Below the pieces are notes generated by a model. The model was not told the origin of the DNA. It ran no database searches and saw only the letters and a program-made list of their open reading frames with translations. Positions 52,539 to 63,939 of a stretch of 64,000 bases of DNA are shown piece after piece. Location of the stretch: NCBI GenBank assembly GCA_949825025.1, contig OX463781.1:35667537-35731536 (forward strand), written 5' to 3'. How positions within the stretch are numbered: the first letter of the stretch is position 1; the number at the start of each line of letters is the position of its first letter. The stretch is from Siphlonurus alternatus. Its lineage: Eukaryota > Arthropoda > Insecta > Ephemeroptera > Siphlonuridae. A program made the position numbers and the translations under genes.

Positions 52539-55500
52539 CTGAAACACAAGTACCAACATGTCAGCAGTATACTTTTGGAACTATTATTATCTGGAACATA
52601 AAGGTACTGGATATTATAATGACAACAAACTTAGTGCTGAGATGAGTTTTAAACTGTCCCTCGTCCAGAATAATAAACCATCTGTATCACAATTTCGTTA
52701 AAATGATGAACTACTGTATCTGCTTTTTCAGGTGAATGCAATTATGAGCTGTAAATCATTATAAAATAAAGCTCATAATTGCACTCACCTGAAATAGCAG
52801 ATAGCTCATTATTGCAACGAGATCATGGTAGGCAGATAGCTCATTATTCAGGACGAGAGACGATATTATGCTTTTTGCCAGGAAGATATAGGTTCTGGTC
52901 AACTTAATATTCATTCAATGTTGTGCTAGCAGCAATCATCGTGTTGACATTGTTAACGATATGAAGGATTCTATTTTCAGTAAACTCTGTGCATCAGGCA
53001 GTTATTGAATTCCTTTTGGTTCACACTACATTTACTTAACATAATTGAAAGTTTTCAAAAATGCTATAAATTGATTAATTTTGTAAAAAGTTATGATGAC
53101 AAACATGTGCACATAGATTTATAAAAATTAGAATATAAATTGCTAAAAAGAAAAGGAGATTGAATAATTATTTATAAATGATAATAAATATTTATTCCTG
53201 AAGTTATTTGCTAACTGCATAGTATTGATGTCAAATATACTGCAACTGAAATATATTAACAATGTTAAAATTTATTTTGGACGAGGAAATTGCTTATAAA
53301 TGACTTTTCACCAGCGCCTGAAGATACCAACTTACATTTCAAGACAAGTCGACATCTGTAACTGGGAGTTAGTCTTTTTTAAAACAAGTTATTCTTGGGA
53401 CAGGCATAACCACACTCTTCTGGTAGAATTAAAGGGGTTGGTAAGATAAACTGGTAAATTTTCTGAGCAAGAGAACCTTATCTTGTTCATACTACTGTAT
53501 GTCCTTGATATGCTAGATCTCAAATCGGTAGAAGAGGGTTGGAGGGAGGAAAGGGGAGGGGGTGCCTTCAACATCTTTAGCATTTACCTAATATTGTTTG
53601 TACGTGGCCAGAGATCTCATGTAATGGTACTACACTGTACTGTCAAACTTTCGATCTATTTGAAATTTAATGAGGCTAGCTTGATAAATTGTTCAATGTA
53701 AGCCTATAAAGCAAATTACTTTTCAAATCAACGAGTAACATAATAATTACTGCAAAATTATCTTATTTCAATTTTTCATTCCGAGAAATGATAAGTTTCT
53801 TTATAAAAAATAATAAAAAAATAAACAAAATATGAACAGTTCAATGCATCAGCAATAAAAAGCCAATAAATATTTTTTAATAAAAAATAAAAATTGGGAC
53901 TATTAGAGCGAGAAATTTGGCCCAAGCCACCACCATCCATTTTGTTTTAAAGACTCACGTCTATTGCGGATGGCATCTCATTGAAGCCGTTAGTTGAGGG
54001 CTGAAATCATAAAATAAAATTGGTGGCCAAAAACTGTTCCCAACTCAAAACCATAACCGAATGAAGATGATGAAGAATGACGAGGGCCAAATGCAGACCA
54101 CGAAGGAAAATTGGAAGGAAAACAGACAAAAGCAGATGTGGTTAGCACGAAGGAAAATTGGAAGGAAAACAGACAAAAGCAGAGGTGGTTAGAGTGTGCT
54201 CATGATAGTACATGTGAAAAAAAAAAAAAAAAAAAAAAATAGAAGCAGTTATTTCCCCAAGTAGAGTGATGACTCTGAACATTAATGCAGCACTACACAG
54301 CTATAGAAGCTTCTGAAGGATAAATCTTTTAACTATAGTAAAAAAAAAAAAATAAAATATAAAAAAAAAAAAAAAAAAAAAATAGTAATAATTTATAAAA
54401 AAAAATAATACGGTAAAAAATAGATAAATAAATTGCAGAATTGAGAAAAAAATTTCTCATTCAAAATTAAAACAAGAAGTAGTGTTACTGTCTTATATTT
54501 AATCCAAACAATTTAGTCATGGGATGTTACTAGATATTGCTGAATCCACATTCAGCAATATCTTTAGCACTAGAATTTTGTATCAAATTTAAGTCTTAAT
54601 TTTGATGAGCTAAATTTATGCAAAATTTCTTTTTAAATCTAGTCGTGTAAAGCACATAACTTTAAATGTTAAACTCTTACCTGTGCTTGCTTATTGGGTT
54701 CCAACCGCAGTAAGCATCCAATTTGCTGTGTGCTAGTGTGGATGATGCCTGCACACACAAAGTTCTCGGGGTTTGGATCTATGCCATCCAGAAGTTGCAT
54801 ACCAAAGCCAAGAAGTTTGGTACGAGCTGCTGGAGTATCCATGGGCTGAGTTGCTTTGAAGATTTTCTGTGCACGTTGCTGGGTTCTGTAAGTGATTGCA
54901 GTGAGTTAGTCAGTTTAAATTGCTGGTTTCACAAACAACTTACCCTCCCAAGTTCTTCCACCTGGCAAAGAAAGACTCGCCATTCATCTCCGTGGGCTCG
55001 AAGAATTTGTTGATGGTGAGAGGAAGCTTGAGGCTAAGTTTCTGAGGGATGTTGTTGTACATGAACGTCACCGTCAGACTGGGGGCATCTGGAACACAAA
55101 GTCAGCATTATTATCATTATTACAGAGAAATACAGTAAAAACTTGTTATTACGTAACTTGTTACAAGGTAAAAACTCGATATAGAGTAACGGAGTAAAGG
55201 TCCCGTAAAAAATAAAATAGTATTGCAGGTATAGGAAAAACTTGATATAAGGTATACTTGATATAAGATAAACCCAATTTCTTGGGTCCCTTGACTTGAC
55301 GTAATAACAAGTTTTTACTGTATTACTCATGACTAGGAGATTTTCATTTAGTGTCTAGTTAACATTTTGAAAAATTGACGGAAAAAACAAACAAAACAAA
55401 CGCAGACTTTTATTTTCTTGACTGACCTAAATATTGATCAAAATTTTGCCGATTTGTAAATTAATATAATTTTCATACAGTTACAAAACAACATGAAGAT

Positions 55501-58500
55501 TGAATACAATTTCACAGCATTATTGAATCAAGAAAAATATAATGACTTTAGATCCTCCACTATTTCGTTCTACAACTTACTAAGTAAGATTTTTTGTCTC
55601 TTTTGTCTCTCTCTCTCTCTCTCTCTTTTCATTACAGTTGTTAAGTTTTTAAAAAAGTGCTATTGACCTCATAACATCCCAACAGATGGCTTTGAAATTC
55701 TCTTCTTTATCCTCACCCAAGATTTATGTTATACTTTTGACCAATGTTAAACAGCAAAATTCAAGTGTTTAACCAGTAGCAACACTCTAGTAATAATCAT
55801 CGACTCATTCAAGTAAAATCCACCACCTGTCTTTATTATGTCAATAACTCAAACAATTGAATAAGTAATGTAAATATTAACCAGTTTAAGTGGAAGCAAG
55901 TGTGAATCAAAGACCTTCTCAGCGTACCTGCGTAGTCGTCTAGGCACTCTGCGTTGATCATCTGCTGCACCTGAGCCCCGGCCTCCAGGACAGGCTCCAC
56001 CTTCTTGGCTTGCGTGCTCAGCTTGCCTGTCAGCTCAGGGGGGCTCGTCACCGCAGCGGCAAAGTTCTGTACATGACATGCCGTCAATAAAGAGGTTCAC
56101 ACAATTCCATTCAATTTAGCTACTACGTAGTTTCAAACTTTCCTTCTTCCTCTCATTTCCGATAAAGTTTATATTTTACTGCTAAGCAAGTCAATAACAA
56201 ACCTTCTTGAAACTTGAGGAAGGGCTGTTGAAAGAAAAGTAGTAGAATCATATGGAAGATTACTATACTTTATCATTTAAAACAGGAAATGATAGAGGTC
56301 ACCATTGAAACCTAAATTGTAGACAAGTTAAAATTTATGGTGCTATCATTATAAATCACACAGAGAAACTGTATACCAGTGGTGTTTGGTACAGTTGTTT
56401 GAGGGCATTTTTCAATACTTTCTATGTACAGTAAGTAATCACTGTAGAAGGTCACACAGCCAGTCCTATGAGACATCGAATTGGCTACATAAAGTACCTT
56501 CTATGATGACTCTTTCTTCGAAGAAAATAGATCATAATAATGGCAAATAACCTACCATCTCATTCCTATGCTGTATGCTTACCCCAAGAGTTACCGATGT
56601 TTTGTTGCCATAGAACAAACCCAGACGACCAAGGTTTTGCCGAAATTCAGATTTCACTCCAATTTGGATAAGATCATTCTCAAAAAGTACACCATTGTTT
56701 TTACAAACAAACCTGAAAAAAAAAAAATAATAATAATAATAATATCAGTATTGAAACCAGTGTTCTTGTAATAACTAAAGGTAAAATTAGTTTGGTTGAT
56801 TAATTTTACAAAGTACCTACTGAAATGCATTCTAATATACAGTATCACTGGTTTTATGGCTAAAGGTACTGTTTGTAAAATGACAAATTTTCGAAGCAGC
56901 TTGTTAAGATGCTTGTTAAACTACCTATATACTGTATACAGTACAATATAGAGTAGATTGCAACCTCAAGATGAACTTATTTTATTTATTTTGAGTGAAA
57001 TATGATTGTAGGAAGAAATGGAATTAATAAAACAATTAATATTTAGTTTCTAAAAAACAGTTGATAACATTGACAAGGCTACTCACTTGGTTGGATTATG
57101 GACGTTTTGTCCACCAGATCCAGACACATTGTTGGAGTGGGGCTGGGGCGATCCTGATGAGTTGTACAGCTCCCCCAGCATGTCCACCAGCACGCCGGTG
57201 TTGCCGGGACCTGCAGGCTGAGAGGCGGGGGGTGTCGAGAGACCCAGCAGGTCTGCAGAGGCTGCCGCAGACGTCTTGGCCGGAGCACGTTCCTCCTGAG
57301 ATGAGTGGTTCACTCCACCAGGCACCGGACTCTTGTGCTCCTTGATGTCATTCTCAGGAACACGTCCTGGCTTCTTCTTCTTGAGCACAGCTAGGATGGA
57401 TGACTCACGCTCGGGGAATACCGGCATCTCCTCTAGTACAGTGGCCTGCAACAAAAAATCAACTCAATCTTCTTGCAAGTAATGATCTTAAGATAGACAT
57501 GAAGGACAACATAAAATCTTATCAGCAATTTTCACGTAAGTGCTTGGTAGTCTATTTAATTAATGATACAACAATGTATGTATCTCCGATATGCACAGCT
57601 ACTGATTTGATAATGAAGTTACAAAATAGTGTTTACAAAATATTTTATTTTTTAAGTTCAGCAGCATGAAAGGAAATAAATTTTTATCCAGTAATTTCTT
57701 AATACAGTATCTAACTTTCATTTATGGTGACGTCTTGAATCACTTTTCTTTCACCCTCCTTTCCCCTATTTTTTTTTTTATAATAATTGTAACTATAAAA
57801 TGTTACCGGTATTTATTATGCAGAAACGTAGACATCAGCCATTTTGCTTATGTACTGTACTTTATGAATACCGTATCGGTACTGTACAAAGTGCCTGAGA
57901 GGTCAAAATTGTATATAGACCATTCTCTAATTTATTTATCAACAACAAGGCCCATCACAAGAGTGATCAAGTGTAGTTATTTTATACACACTACAAAATA
58001 GCAAAACTATAGTGATGCTTCAAAGAGAAGTTCAACTTTACTCATACTTTTAGTCTTTTTACTCATTAAATGACATATCCCAGCTAAAAAAAGGTGATGT
58101 TTCCTTACCAGCATATCATGGGACGCCTTTATGCTTAGTTGTAAATATTCTGACGCTCTTTGCTGGAGTTCTGCATCGGCACTACGCAGATTGCTATGCT
58201 GTCTGAATACTTCTTGGATTTGAGGTTTGATTTCTGGGAAGAGATTCACGAACTTGATGTACGTAGAGAGGAGCAGAGCACGAGTCATTGGTGAGCATAA
58301 GTGATACTGAAATAGAGAGCAACATGAGGAAAGCTGCAAACTATCATAGATGTAACAAGCTTTGTTAGTAAATTTTATTTAAAAACAAAACAGTGACATA
58401 TTTAATACTTTTATCATCAACACTATTTTAAAGCATGAAAAAAATATTTTTTTTTTTGAAAATTTCAGACTGCAAAACAGCAAAATGTTGGTGTACACCA

Positions 58501-59995
58501 CTCTTTAATATTTTTGCCTTTATGAAGATATATGTAGTACTGTATTTCACTAGCATGCATTCAACCCCTGTCATGAAAGCCTGTTATAACGTGCTGCTTG
58601 AAAGAACTGCGATTAACCTTGGAGTGCAGCAGCTGGAACTGGACGAGGGGCGAGGAGCGCTGGTCCCCGGCTATGAGGTTGCCGAACTCTCCAAGAATAT
58701 AACCGCCAACCTTCACCATGTTCTCGTGGCACGCCGGGGCTTGCAGGGCCTGCATACACACCACAATGGTAATGATATAGAGACGTCAAGTCAGTGGCAT
58801 AGACACAAAGGAGAGGGGGAGGGTGCATAGCTTAAAGTCAAGAGAACAAGTAGAAAATTGGAACCAATGCAGACAAACAATCTTTACATGAAATTTTTTA
58901 TGACGCTATTGAAGAGAAAATATTATTCTTTATATTTTTTTAACCTTAGAAGTATGTACTGTATACTTTAATCTACCTTGCAAGTATTTATGAAGAGCGT
59001 TAGAATTGTTTTCAATTATTATTATTTTTTTTTTTTTCTGTAAGATTGTAAGATACCATTGGTGCACTTTAAAAATAAGCCTCTTGACCCCCCATTACTA
59101 TACTCCTCTTTTTGAGAGATTCTAATCACAGGAGACAATTGAACTGGCTACTGAACTCTCGGTAATGACGTCATAGTTCATGAAAACTAAACTAAAGTTA
59201 CCCCACTTTACTGGTGGAAACAAATGAACGTAGGAGAGTTTTGTGACTCACCTCAAAGACGGTCTTGGCAGCGTAGCCTTGTACGTCATCGCGGTTGATG
59301 ACGATTTGGATGACGCGATACCACACTTCCTCAGAGACATAGTCGCCAGCAATGCGAATCAAGTTGAGGATCACGTCTACGTACCATGTGTAGTCCGTAG
59401 CATATTTCTCTGCCAGGATGGCCACTTTAAGCACCTGTAACAACAAGAATCAGTTACAATCACATACAATCTCAGCGTTTAGTAACCGGTATCTGCATTG
59501 AAAGTCTTGTTATTTTTTTATCTATCTCACTGAACTACTGAAATTTAACAAAAGTTTTTTTTTAATTTTTTAAATAACACACATTTTCCTTTAAACAAAT
59601 TAATATGTATTCATTAATCAACTAGATTTTTTTTTTCATAAAGAATAAGGTAACATACATACATACATACATACATACATACATACATACATACATACAT
59701 ACATACATACATACATACATACATACATACATACATACATACATACATACATACATACATACATACATACATACATACATACATACATACATACATACAT
59801 ACATACATACATACATACATACATACATACATACATACATACATACATACATACATACATACATACATACATACATACATACATACATACATACATACAT
59901 ACATACATACATACATACATACATACATACATACATACATACATACATACATACATACATACATACATACATACATACATACATACATACATACA

Positions 59996-60089
<94 letters not shown>

Positions 60090-63000
60090 ACTATTACATT
60101 TTTGCTATGATAATAAATGTGTCATAATTTCTGCAATGACATGCTGACGTACCATTTCTTCTCTGATGGAGTAGTCTGCAGTTTCTAGGTAGTTGAGCAT
60201 CTCCTGCACAATCTCCTCGGCGTTGCTCTTGTCACACATCGCATACAGCAGGTCCACCGCTTGCTGCCGCACCGAGACGTCCTTTTCCATCTGCCAACAA
60301 CCACGACTCTCAGTATTTTGGGACAATCCACAATTCTCTACTTCAGACATTTAAGGCTGTTTTGTTTATGCTGTATTATAAGTTGCTTGCAACATTGCTG
60401 CCACAAAAAAAGTACCTGAGAACTGAGAAGTTCTATACTTTATAGCAACATTCCTTTATAAAGGTTAAGACGCATGAATTTCATATGTCAATTTGTTTTC
60501 GGACCCATTACAAAGAGAAATTTCAAAATAGCATTGCATGATGGACATATTCACAGTTTTGCGACACAATGGGTCCTGAAATGCTTGATTCTAATTAGCT
60601 AACCTCTTCAACATTGGTCAAATTGGTGGCATAACCTGGTATAAAGGAACATTGCTTTATAGGTTACTAAATCTTAATAAAGTTTGGATGGTGGTATCGA
60701 AGTATTTTGCAAAATTCAGTTGTTCCCTTATTATTTTAGTTTAAATTTTTTCAATAAGATTGAAATTATTTAATTAAAAAACTGAAACAATTAATTACCC
60801 AGAAGGCATTATTGTTAAAGGAATTACAGCAGAATTCTTTGATGAAAGAGTAATATTTTCTCCTGGTTGGATGTGTCGCCGAGGTCTCACCTTCATGGAG
60901 AGGATGACAACCTCCTGGTGCTTCTTGACTGCGTCGTGAGAGAACTCCGAGGTGGCCAGCAGGCACATTGACTCCAGGGCCAGGTACCTCAGGTTCGTCT
61001 CTCGGTTCGACAGGAACTGACCCAGCTGGTTGCAAGCTCGCACCAGCAGGTTTGGTTCACTGTAAAACACACCAGTCATTACCAAATTTACCCCCGTGAC
61101 GAAAACTACACCATCTCTTCAATGTTCATGACAATGGTAATATTATTTAGCTTCACCTTTCATCACCACAAAACAAAAAATAAAAATAAACAAAACATTA
61201 AGGTCAAAATAAGTACCATAACAATATTGTTTCATGTATTTTAACCTGGTGACATTTACAATTTTATATTTTGCCAAACTTTTTTTTTTTTTTTTCTATC
61301 ATTTTGATACATAATAACGTTTTGTAGTTTTAATTTGTCTTTATTTTAGTAACACAAAGAAAATAATTCTCTAATTTTCTTGAGATATTTACATTGGAAA
61401 AATATCAATACTTCTGTTTGTAAATTCAAATAAATGAAATAATCAGATGAAGGATGAATATGATTCTTGATTCTCAATTGATTGTGTATTAATGAACAGA
61501 GTTAATGACTCCAGGTTTTAATTTCCTCTTCAATGCCATATTTTAAAATAACATTGACAATGCCCATTCGCCTTGCAAACAATATATGTATTTCATCTTA
61601 CCTGTCACTATGAATAATGAGACTTATTGCTTCGAAGAGAACGGCATTCTTTGCATTTGAGTGCTGAACTTTCTTTGACTTGGGAGGCTCCTGGGCCTTG
61701 TTGAGGATGGTCTCAAGGCACTCAGTTAGGCGACCTCTCACTCCAGGGTCCTCTGTGGGGTCATATTAAGGTCAGACATACAGCAAGAAAGGGTGAAAAG
61801 AGGAAAAAAATTATGGAATATCGGTACTGTACAACAATTGAGAGTGACAAGGACAGTTTTGTAAGCATTGTCTACAAATTCACTACCTCTTCCAGTTTCA
61901 AGGTAAAGTCAGGCAATAGTAGTGGACTACATTTTAGCAGAGACTTAAGCTGGAAACACCCACTTGGATCAGCTGATTCCAAACTCGGTGCTAAGCGTCG
62001 ACCAATCAAAGGGCGAGCCCTTAGCATCAGCCAATCAGAGGGCACTTCTGGTGTGATAAGCTGATCTAAGTGGGTGTTTCCACCTTTATGCCTATTAGCT
62101 TGGGAGAGACAAAGAGGGTGGGGAAGCCTCACCTGGGGGAGTGTAGTTCTGCAACAGCCTCAGCAGCTTGACAGAGAGCCATGGCGCAGGAACGAAGTAG
62201 TACGTGTAATCCTGCAGGTCCGTGTAGCTTGCAGTGACAATCTACCGGCACACAACATATATCACTCATCCTTCAAAAGTAGATTCAAGCTATCGGGTAA
62301 TGTCTGATAAAAAAAGTTGTGTTTTTATTCTTCATCATTCAATTTGTTTTATTATTTGATTGGTAAAGAACAATCATGTAATCACTACATCAATAGACTA
62401 ATTGAACAAATGAATAGAACAAATACAACTACAGTGTAACATTGCCAACACGTGTTATTTTCAAGCTTTTGGATTCAGAAGCATCCCTGTTTTTTTTTCC
62501 AAAATCACTCTGTAATCTAATATTGAATCCAAAATATTACAACAAACAAACCAAAAATTTAAGAAATGACAACAATAATGTATGTTGCAGGCTAGAAGCT
62601 ACGGTATTACTAAAACCTTAAAATTACCACTGTCTTCATAGTTGCCCTTAACATTATAGTAAGTTTTGACAGTCTAAGACCAAATTACTCTTCCCCTGAT
62701 TGGATTAAAAGCACGGATATCATTCCAAAAGCTTGTTCCTAATAGTCGCTGCACAGCTCAGTTGTTAACAAAATATAAATTTTTTGACTGTAGTGTCTAC
62801 TTTCCTAATACCAAATCTGCAAGTATCTTTAAAACTTTTTTATTTTTACTTCTTTTATTTATTTTTAATTTTATTAACCTCATATATTATATAACATGAC
62901 AGTTGGCAGGTGATTGTTATACTATCGTTATAATCTCATCACTATATTCTAATAACGTAGAAGACATTAATTCTGACGTAGCAAAATTGCTATAAATTAA

Positions 63001-63939
63001 CAGTTGTTCTCACCCTGCTGAGCCTGGAGACCGCCAGGCTGATGCAACCCTTGTACTCCTCTGGATTCTTCTTGACGAGAGCGTCAATGAGGCTCGTGGC
63101 AGCGGTCACCACCCCCATGTGCTGGTCGTTGAGCAGGTGGATGATGCGCGACGTCCACTCTCCTCCCGGGATGATTTCCTGAGAGGTGCGGAACAGACGC
63201 AGTAGACATAGCGCCGCGGACTGCTTCACTGTGTCCATCGTGTCCCTGTCAACGGCAAATGTTACCTCATAAGTCTTGGTAACAAGATGTAAGAACACTA
63301 TACTATACCTCTACATGTATATTTTTGATCAATATTTTTTACCTATTAAAATCCTGTGTCAATAGCTTTTTTTTAAGCATAAAAAGGGGCATTCACAGAG
63401 CCTTAAGGCCACAATTAAGGCTCAATAATTTAAGACCAGAAATTTTGGGTCTTAAAAACACGTCTAAAATCAAGCTTTAAATTATCGAGCCTTAAATATG
63501 GCCTAAGACTTTGTGAATGCCCCTTAAAATGACTTGACTTTCGTAACTGTATTGGTACACAGTACAAAGGTCAAGTGATTTCCGGGAAAATAGACATACA
63601 GTACAACCTTTCTATTATTGGCCAGCAATATTTGAAACAATGATTCATTATAATACATTTCTTTTGACTACTAGAGGCATAAATATGTTGATTGCTCCAA
63701 ATCGAACTAATCTTAGGTTATAAGAAAAGGAATGATAAAAAGGAATGTCATTTCTCAATATTTTTTTTTACACACTGTCTGTGTGATACATTATTTAAGT
63801 GTACAAGTTCAAACTTGTCTTTGCAGGCACTTACCCAGAGACCAGCAGTTTGGGAATGTCGTGTCCGAACGCTTCCGCCATGTCCTTGCTGCCGATGTTG
63901 GCTATGCATTGCAGAGCCAGGTTTACGTGGATGGGGTTC
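52461..63939 (-). CDS. AP-2alpha: AP-2 complex subunit alpha (alpha-adaptin), 5' end outside window
   Basis: Fifteen exons join in phase to 823 complete codons plus stop, corresponding to about residue 125 to the C-terminus of alpha-adaptin. Coordinates, high to low: 63939-63835, 63245-63014, 62241-62133, 61752-61602, 61059-60891, 60290-60153, 59434-59252, 58749-58618, 58306-58109, 57445-57087, 56712-56583, 56066-55928, 55088-54944, 54885-54681, 52538-52461. Alpha-adaptin is the large subunit of the plasma-membrane AP-2 clathrin adaptor: the trunk binds PIP2 and dileucine cargo, the hinge leads to the ear, and the ear recruits endocytic accessory proteins. The sequence is strongly arthropod-like ([14 protein letters not shown] hinge, [10 protein letters not shown] ear). 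The first exons, with the lysine-rich PIP2 site, are outside the window. Identity is not in doubt. Confidence 0.97.
52656..52861. mobile_element. Palindromic MITE in the last AP-2 alpha intron
   Basis: Outer ends GTCCCTCGTCCAGAATAAT and reversed right GTCTCTCGTCCTGAATAAT. Inner arms ATCTGCTTTTTCAGGTGAAT and reversed ATCTGCTATTTCAGGTGAGT lead to GCAATTATGAGCT on both sides of a short centre. The right arm has an extra internal duplication of AGATAGCTCATTATT. Non-coding. Confidence 0.7.
53959..54000 (-). CDS. AP-2alpha: Candidate 42-nt cassette exon of AP-2 alpha
   Basis: Between the last two known coding exons (both phase 0 at this junction) lies TGATTTCAG, then exactly 14 open codons ([14 protein letters not shown]), then GTGAGT. 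It can be included or skipped without breaking the frame, inserting 14 residues between NKQAQ and MYRLTV of the ear platform. The known family sequence skips it. Chance occurrence in AT-rich intron is possible; RNA evidence would decide. Confidence 0.45.
54099..54192. repeat. Direct duplication, 47 bp x 2
   Basis: CACGAAGGAAAATTGGAAGG onward is repeated head-to-tail with one base difference (CAGATGTGG / CAGAGGTGG), in an AP-2 alpha intron next to the candidate cassette exon. Confidence 0.9.
54681..54885 (-). CDS. AP-2alpha: AP-2 alpha exon (ear, platform)
   Basis: Encodes [40 protein letters not shown] and [14 protein letters not shown]. The R and E of LLRLEP match the platform pair R905/E907 (from memory). 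Phase 0 out at GTAAGA. Confidence 0.95.
54944..55088 (-). CDS. AP-2alpha: AP-2 alpha exon (ear, platform start)
   Basis: Encodes [38 protein letters not shown] and [10 protein letters not shown]. The F and W of FFARWK match the platform residues (mouse F837/W840 from memory) that bind DPF/DPW motifs of accessory proteins. Donor GTAAGT, phase 2. Confidence 0.95.
55133..55320. mobile_element. 188-bp Tc1/mariner-type MITE
   Basis: Inverted termini CAGTAAAAACTTGTTATTAC (reversed right end identical over this stretch), with TA on both sides (55131-55132, 55321-55322). CAGT ends plus TA duplication indicate Tc1/mariner. Located in an AP-2 alpha intron; non-coding. Confidence 0.88.
55928..56066 (-). 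CDS. AP-2alpha: AP-2 alpha exon (ear, beta-sandwich)
   Basis: Encodes [20 protein letters not shown] and [19 protein letters not shown]; phase 0 in, 1 out, donor GTACGC. Confidence 0.95.
56583..56712 (-). CDS. AP-2alpha: AP-2 alpha exon (ear, beta-sandwich start)
   Basis: Encodes [38 protein letters not shown] and SVTLG, start of the appendage beta-sandwich. Acceptor is a long T-run plus CAG; donor GTAAGC; phase 2 in, 0 out. Confidence 0.95.
56996..57036 (+). mobile_element. LINE 3' tail fragment
   Basis: ATATGATTGTAGGAAGAAAT then GGAATTAATAAAA matches the tail of the LINE ending at 37622. Only the tail is visible, in the intron after the hinge exon, on the strand opposite to AP-2 alpha. 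Confidence 0.7.
57087..57445 (-). CDS. AP-2alpha: AP-2 alpha exon (trunk end and hinge)
   Basis: Encodes [20 protein letters not shown] then [12 protein letters not shown] and a Pro/Ser/Gly/Asn-rich hinge with [10 protein letters not shown], a DLL-type motif. Leaves in phase 2 at GTGAGT. The hinge is GC-rich and low in predicted structure, as in the family. Confidence 0.95.
58109..58306 (-). CDS. AP-2alpha: AP-2 alpha exon (trunk end)
   Basis: Encodes [40 protein letters not shown] and ASHDML, phase 0, donor GTAAGG. The [14 protein letters not shown] block is arthropod-typical. Confidence 0.95.
58618..58749 (-). CDS. AP-2alpha: AP-2 alpha exon (trunk)
   Basis: Encodes [38 protein letters not shown] and LLHSK, phase 0 at both ends, donor GTTAAT (weaker than the others but required by the family alignment). 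Confidence 0.95.
59252..59434 (-). CDS. AP-2alpha: AP-2 alpha exon (trunk)
   Basis: Encodes [35 protein letters not shown] and [13 protein letters not shown], near-identical to the family; phase 0 at both ends, donor GTGAGT. Confidence 0.97.
59654..60023. repeat. (ACAT)n tetranucleotide microsatellite
   Basis: About 370 bp of uninterrupted ACAT repeat in an AP-2 alpha intron. The MYVC-repeat reading frames on the minus strand are artefacts of the repeat. Confidence 0.97.
60024..60083. repeat. (TA)n microsatellite joined to the ACAT array
   Basis: TA run of about 60 bp directly following the ACAT array, ending about 70 bp from the donor of the 60153-60290 exon. Confidence 0.95.
60153..60290 (-). 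CDS. AP-2alpha: AP-2 alpha exon (trunk)
   Basis: Encodes [20 protein letters not shown] and [17 protein letters not shown], phase 0 at both ends, donor GTACGT. A 0.43-kb microsatellite begins about 70 bp downstream of its donor. Confidence 0.95.
60438..60662. mobile_element. Probable palindromic MITE in an AP-2 alpha intron
   Basis: Imperfect outer inverted ends (TATAGCAACATTCCTTTATA versus reversed right TATAAAGCAATGTTCCTTTA) and an inner pair CGGACCCATTA / CAATGGGTCC. The arms are diverged; boundaries are approximate. Confidence 0.5.
60891..61059 (-). CDS. AP-2alpha: AP-2 alpha exon (trunk)
   Basis: Encodes [20 protein letters not shown] and [20 protein letters not shown], ending ILSMK at GTGAGA, phase 0. 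Confidence 0.95.
61602..61752 (-). CDS. AP-2alpha: AP-2 alpha exon (trunk)
   Basis: Encodes [20 protein letters not shown], then [20 protein letters not shown] and [10 protein letters not shown]. Acceptor CCCACAG, donor GTAAGA, phase 1 in and 2 out. Confidence 0.93.
61948..62085. mobile_element. 138-bp MITE with TTA flanks
   Basis: Left AGCTGGAAACACCCACTTGG and reversed right AGGTGGAAACACCCACTTAG, continuing ATCAGCT; inner words CCAATCAAAGGGC and reversed CCCTCTGATTGG also pair. TTA lies at both edges (61945-61947, 62086-62088), as for PIF/Harbinger elements (TWA duplication). Located 48 bp from an AP-2 alpha exon. Confidence 0.8.
62133..62241 (-). CDS. AP-2alpha: AP-2 alpha exon (trunk)
   Basis: Encodes [20 protein letters not shown] and [16 protein letters not shown]; leaves in phase 1 at GTGAGG. 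Too short to appear as a long open frame; recovered from splice sites and family match. Confidence 0.93.
63014..63245 (-). CDS. AP-2alpha: AP-2 alpha exon (trunk)
   Basis: Encodes [18 protein letters not shown] and [20 protein letters not shown], ending SLAVSRLSR before GTGAGA. This includes one of the most conserved trunk blocks of alpha-adaptin. Confidence 0.95.
63384..63525. mobile_element. 142-bp palindromic MITE in an AP-2 alpha intron
   Basis: Left AAGGGGCATTCACAGAGCCT and reversed right AAGGGGCATTCACAAAGTCT, with inner inverted words TTAAGGCTC / GAGCCTTAA. Non-coding; the target duplication is unclear because the flanks are A/T runs. Confidence 0.8.
63835..63939 (-). CDS. AP-2alpha: AP-2 alpha exon (trunk; first seen)
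   Basis: Encodes [20 protein letters not shown] and [14 protein letters not shown], trunk HEAT-like helices. Acceptor at 63941-63940, donor GTAAGT; enters with one base of an Arg codon, leaves in phase 2. Confidence 0.93.

Noticed and set aside
59614..60024. Three overlapping MYVC-repeat reading frames of about 130 codons
   Set aside because: Artefact of the ACAT microsatellite within an AP-2 alpha intron.
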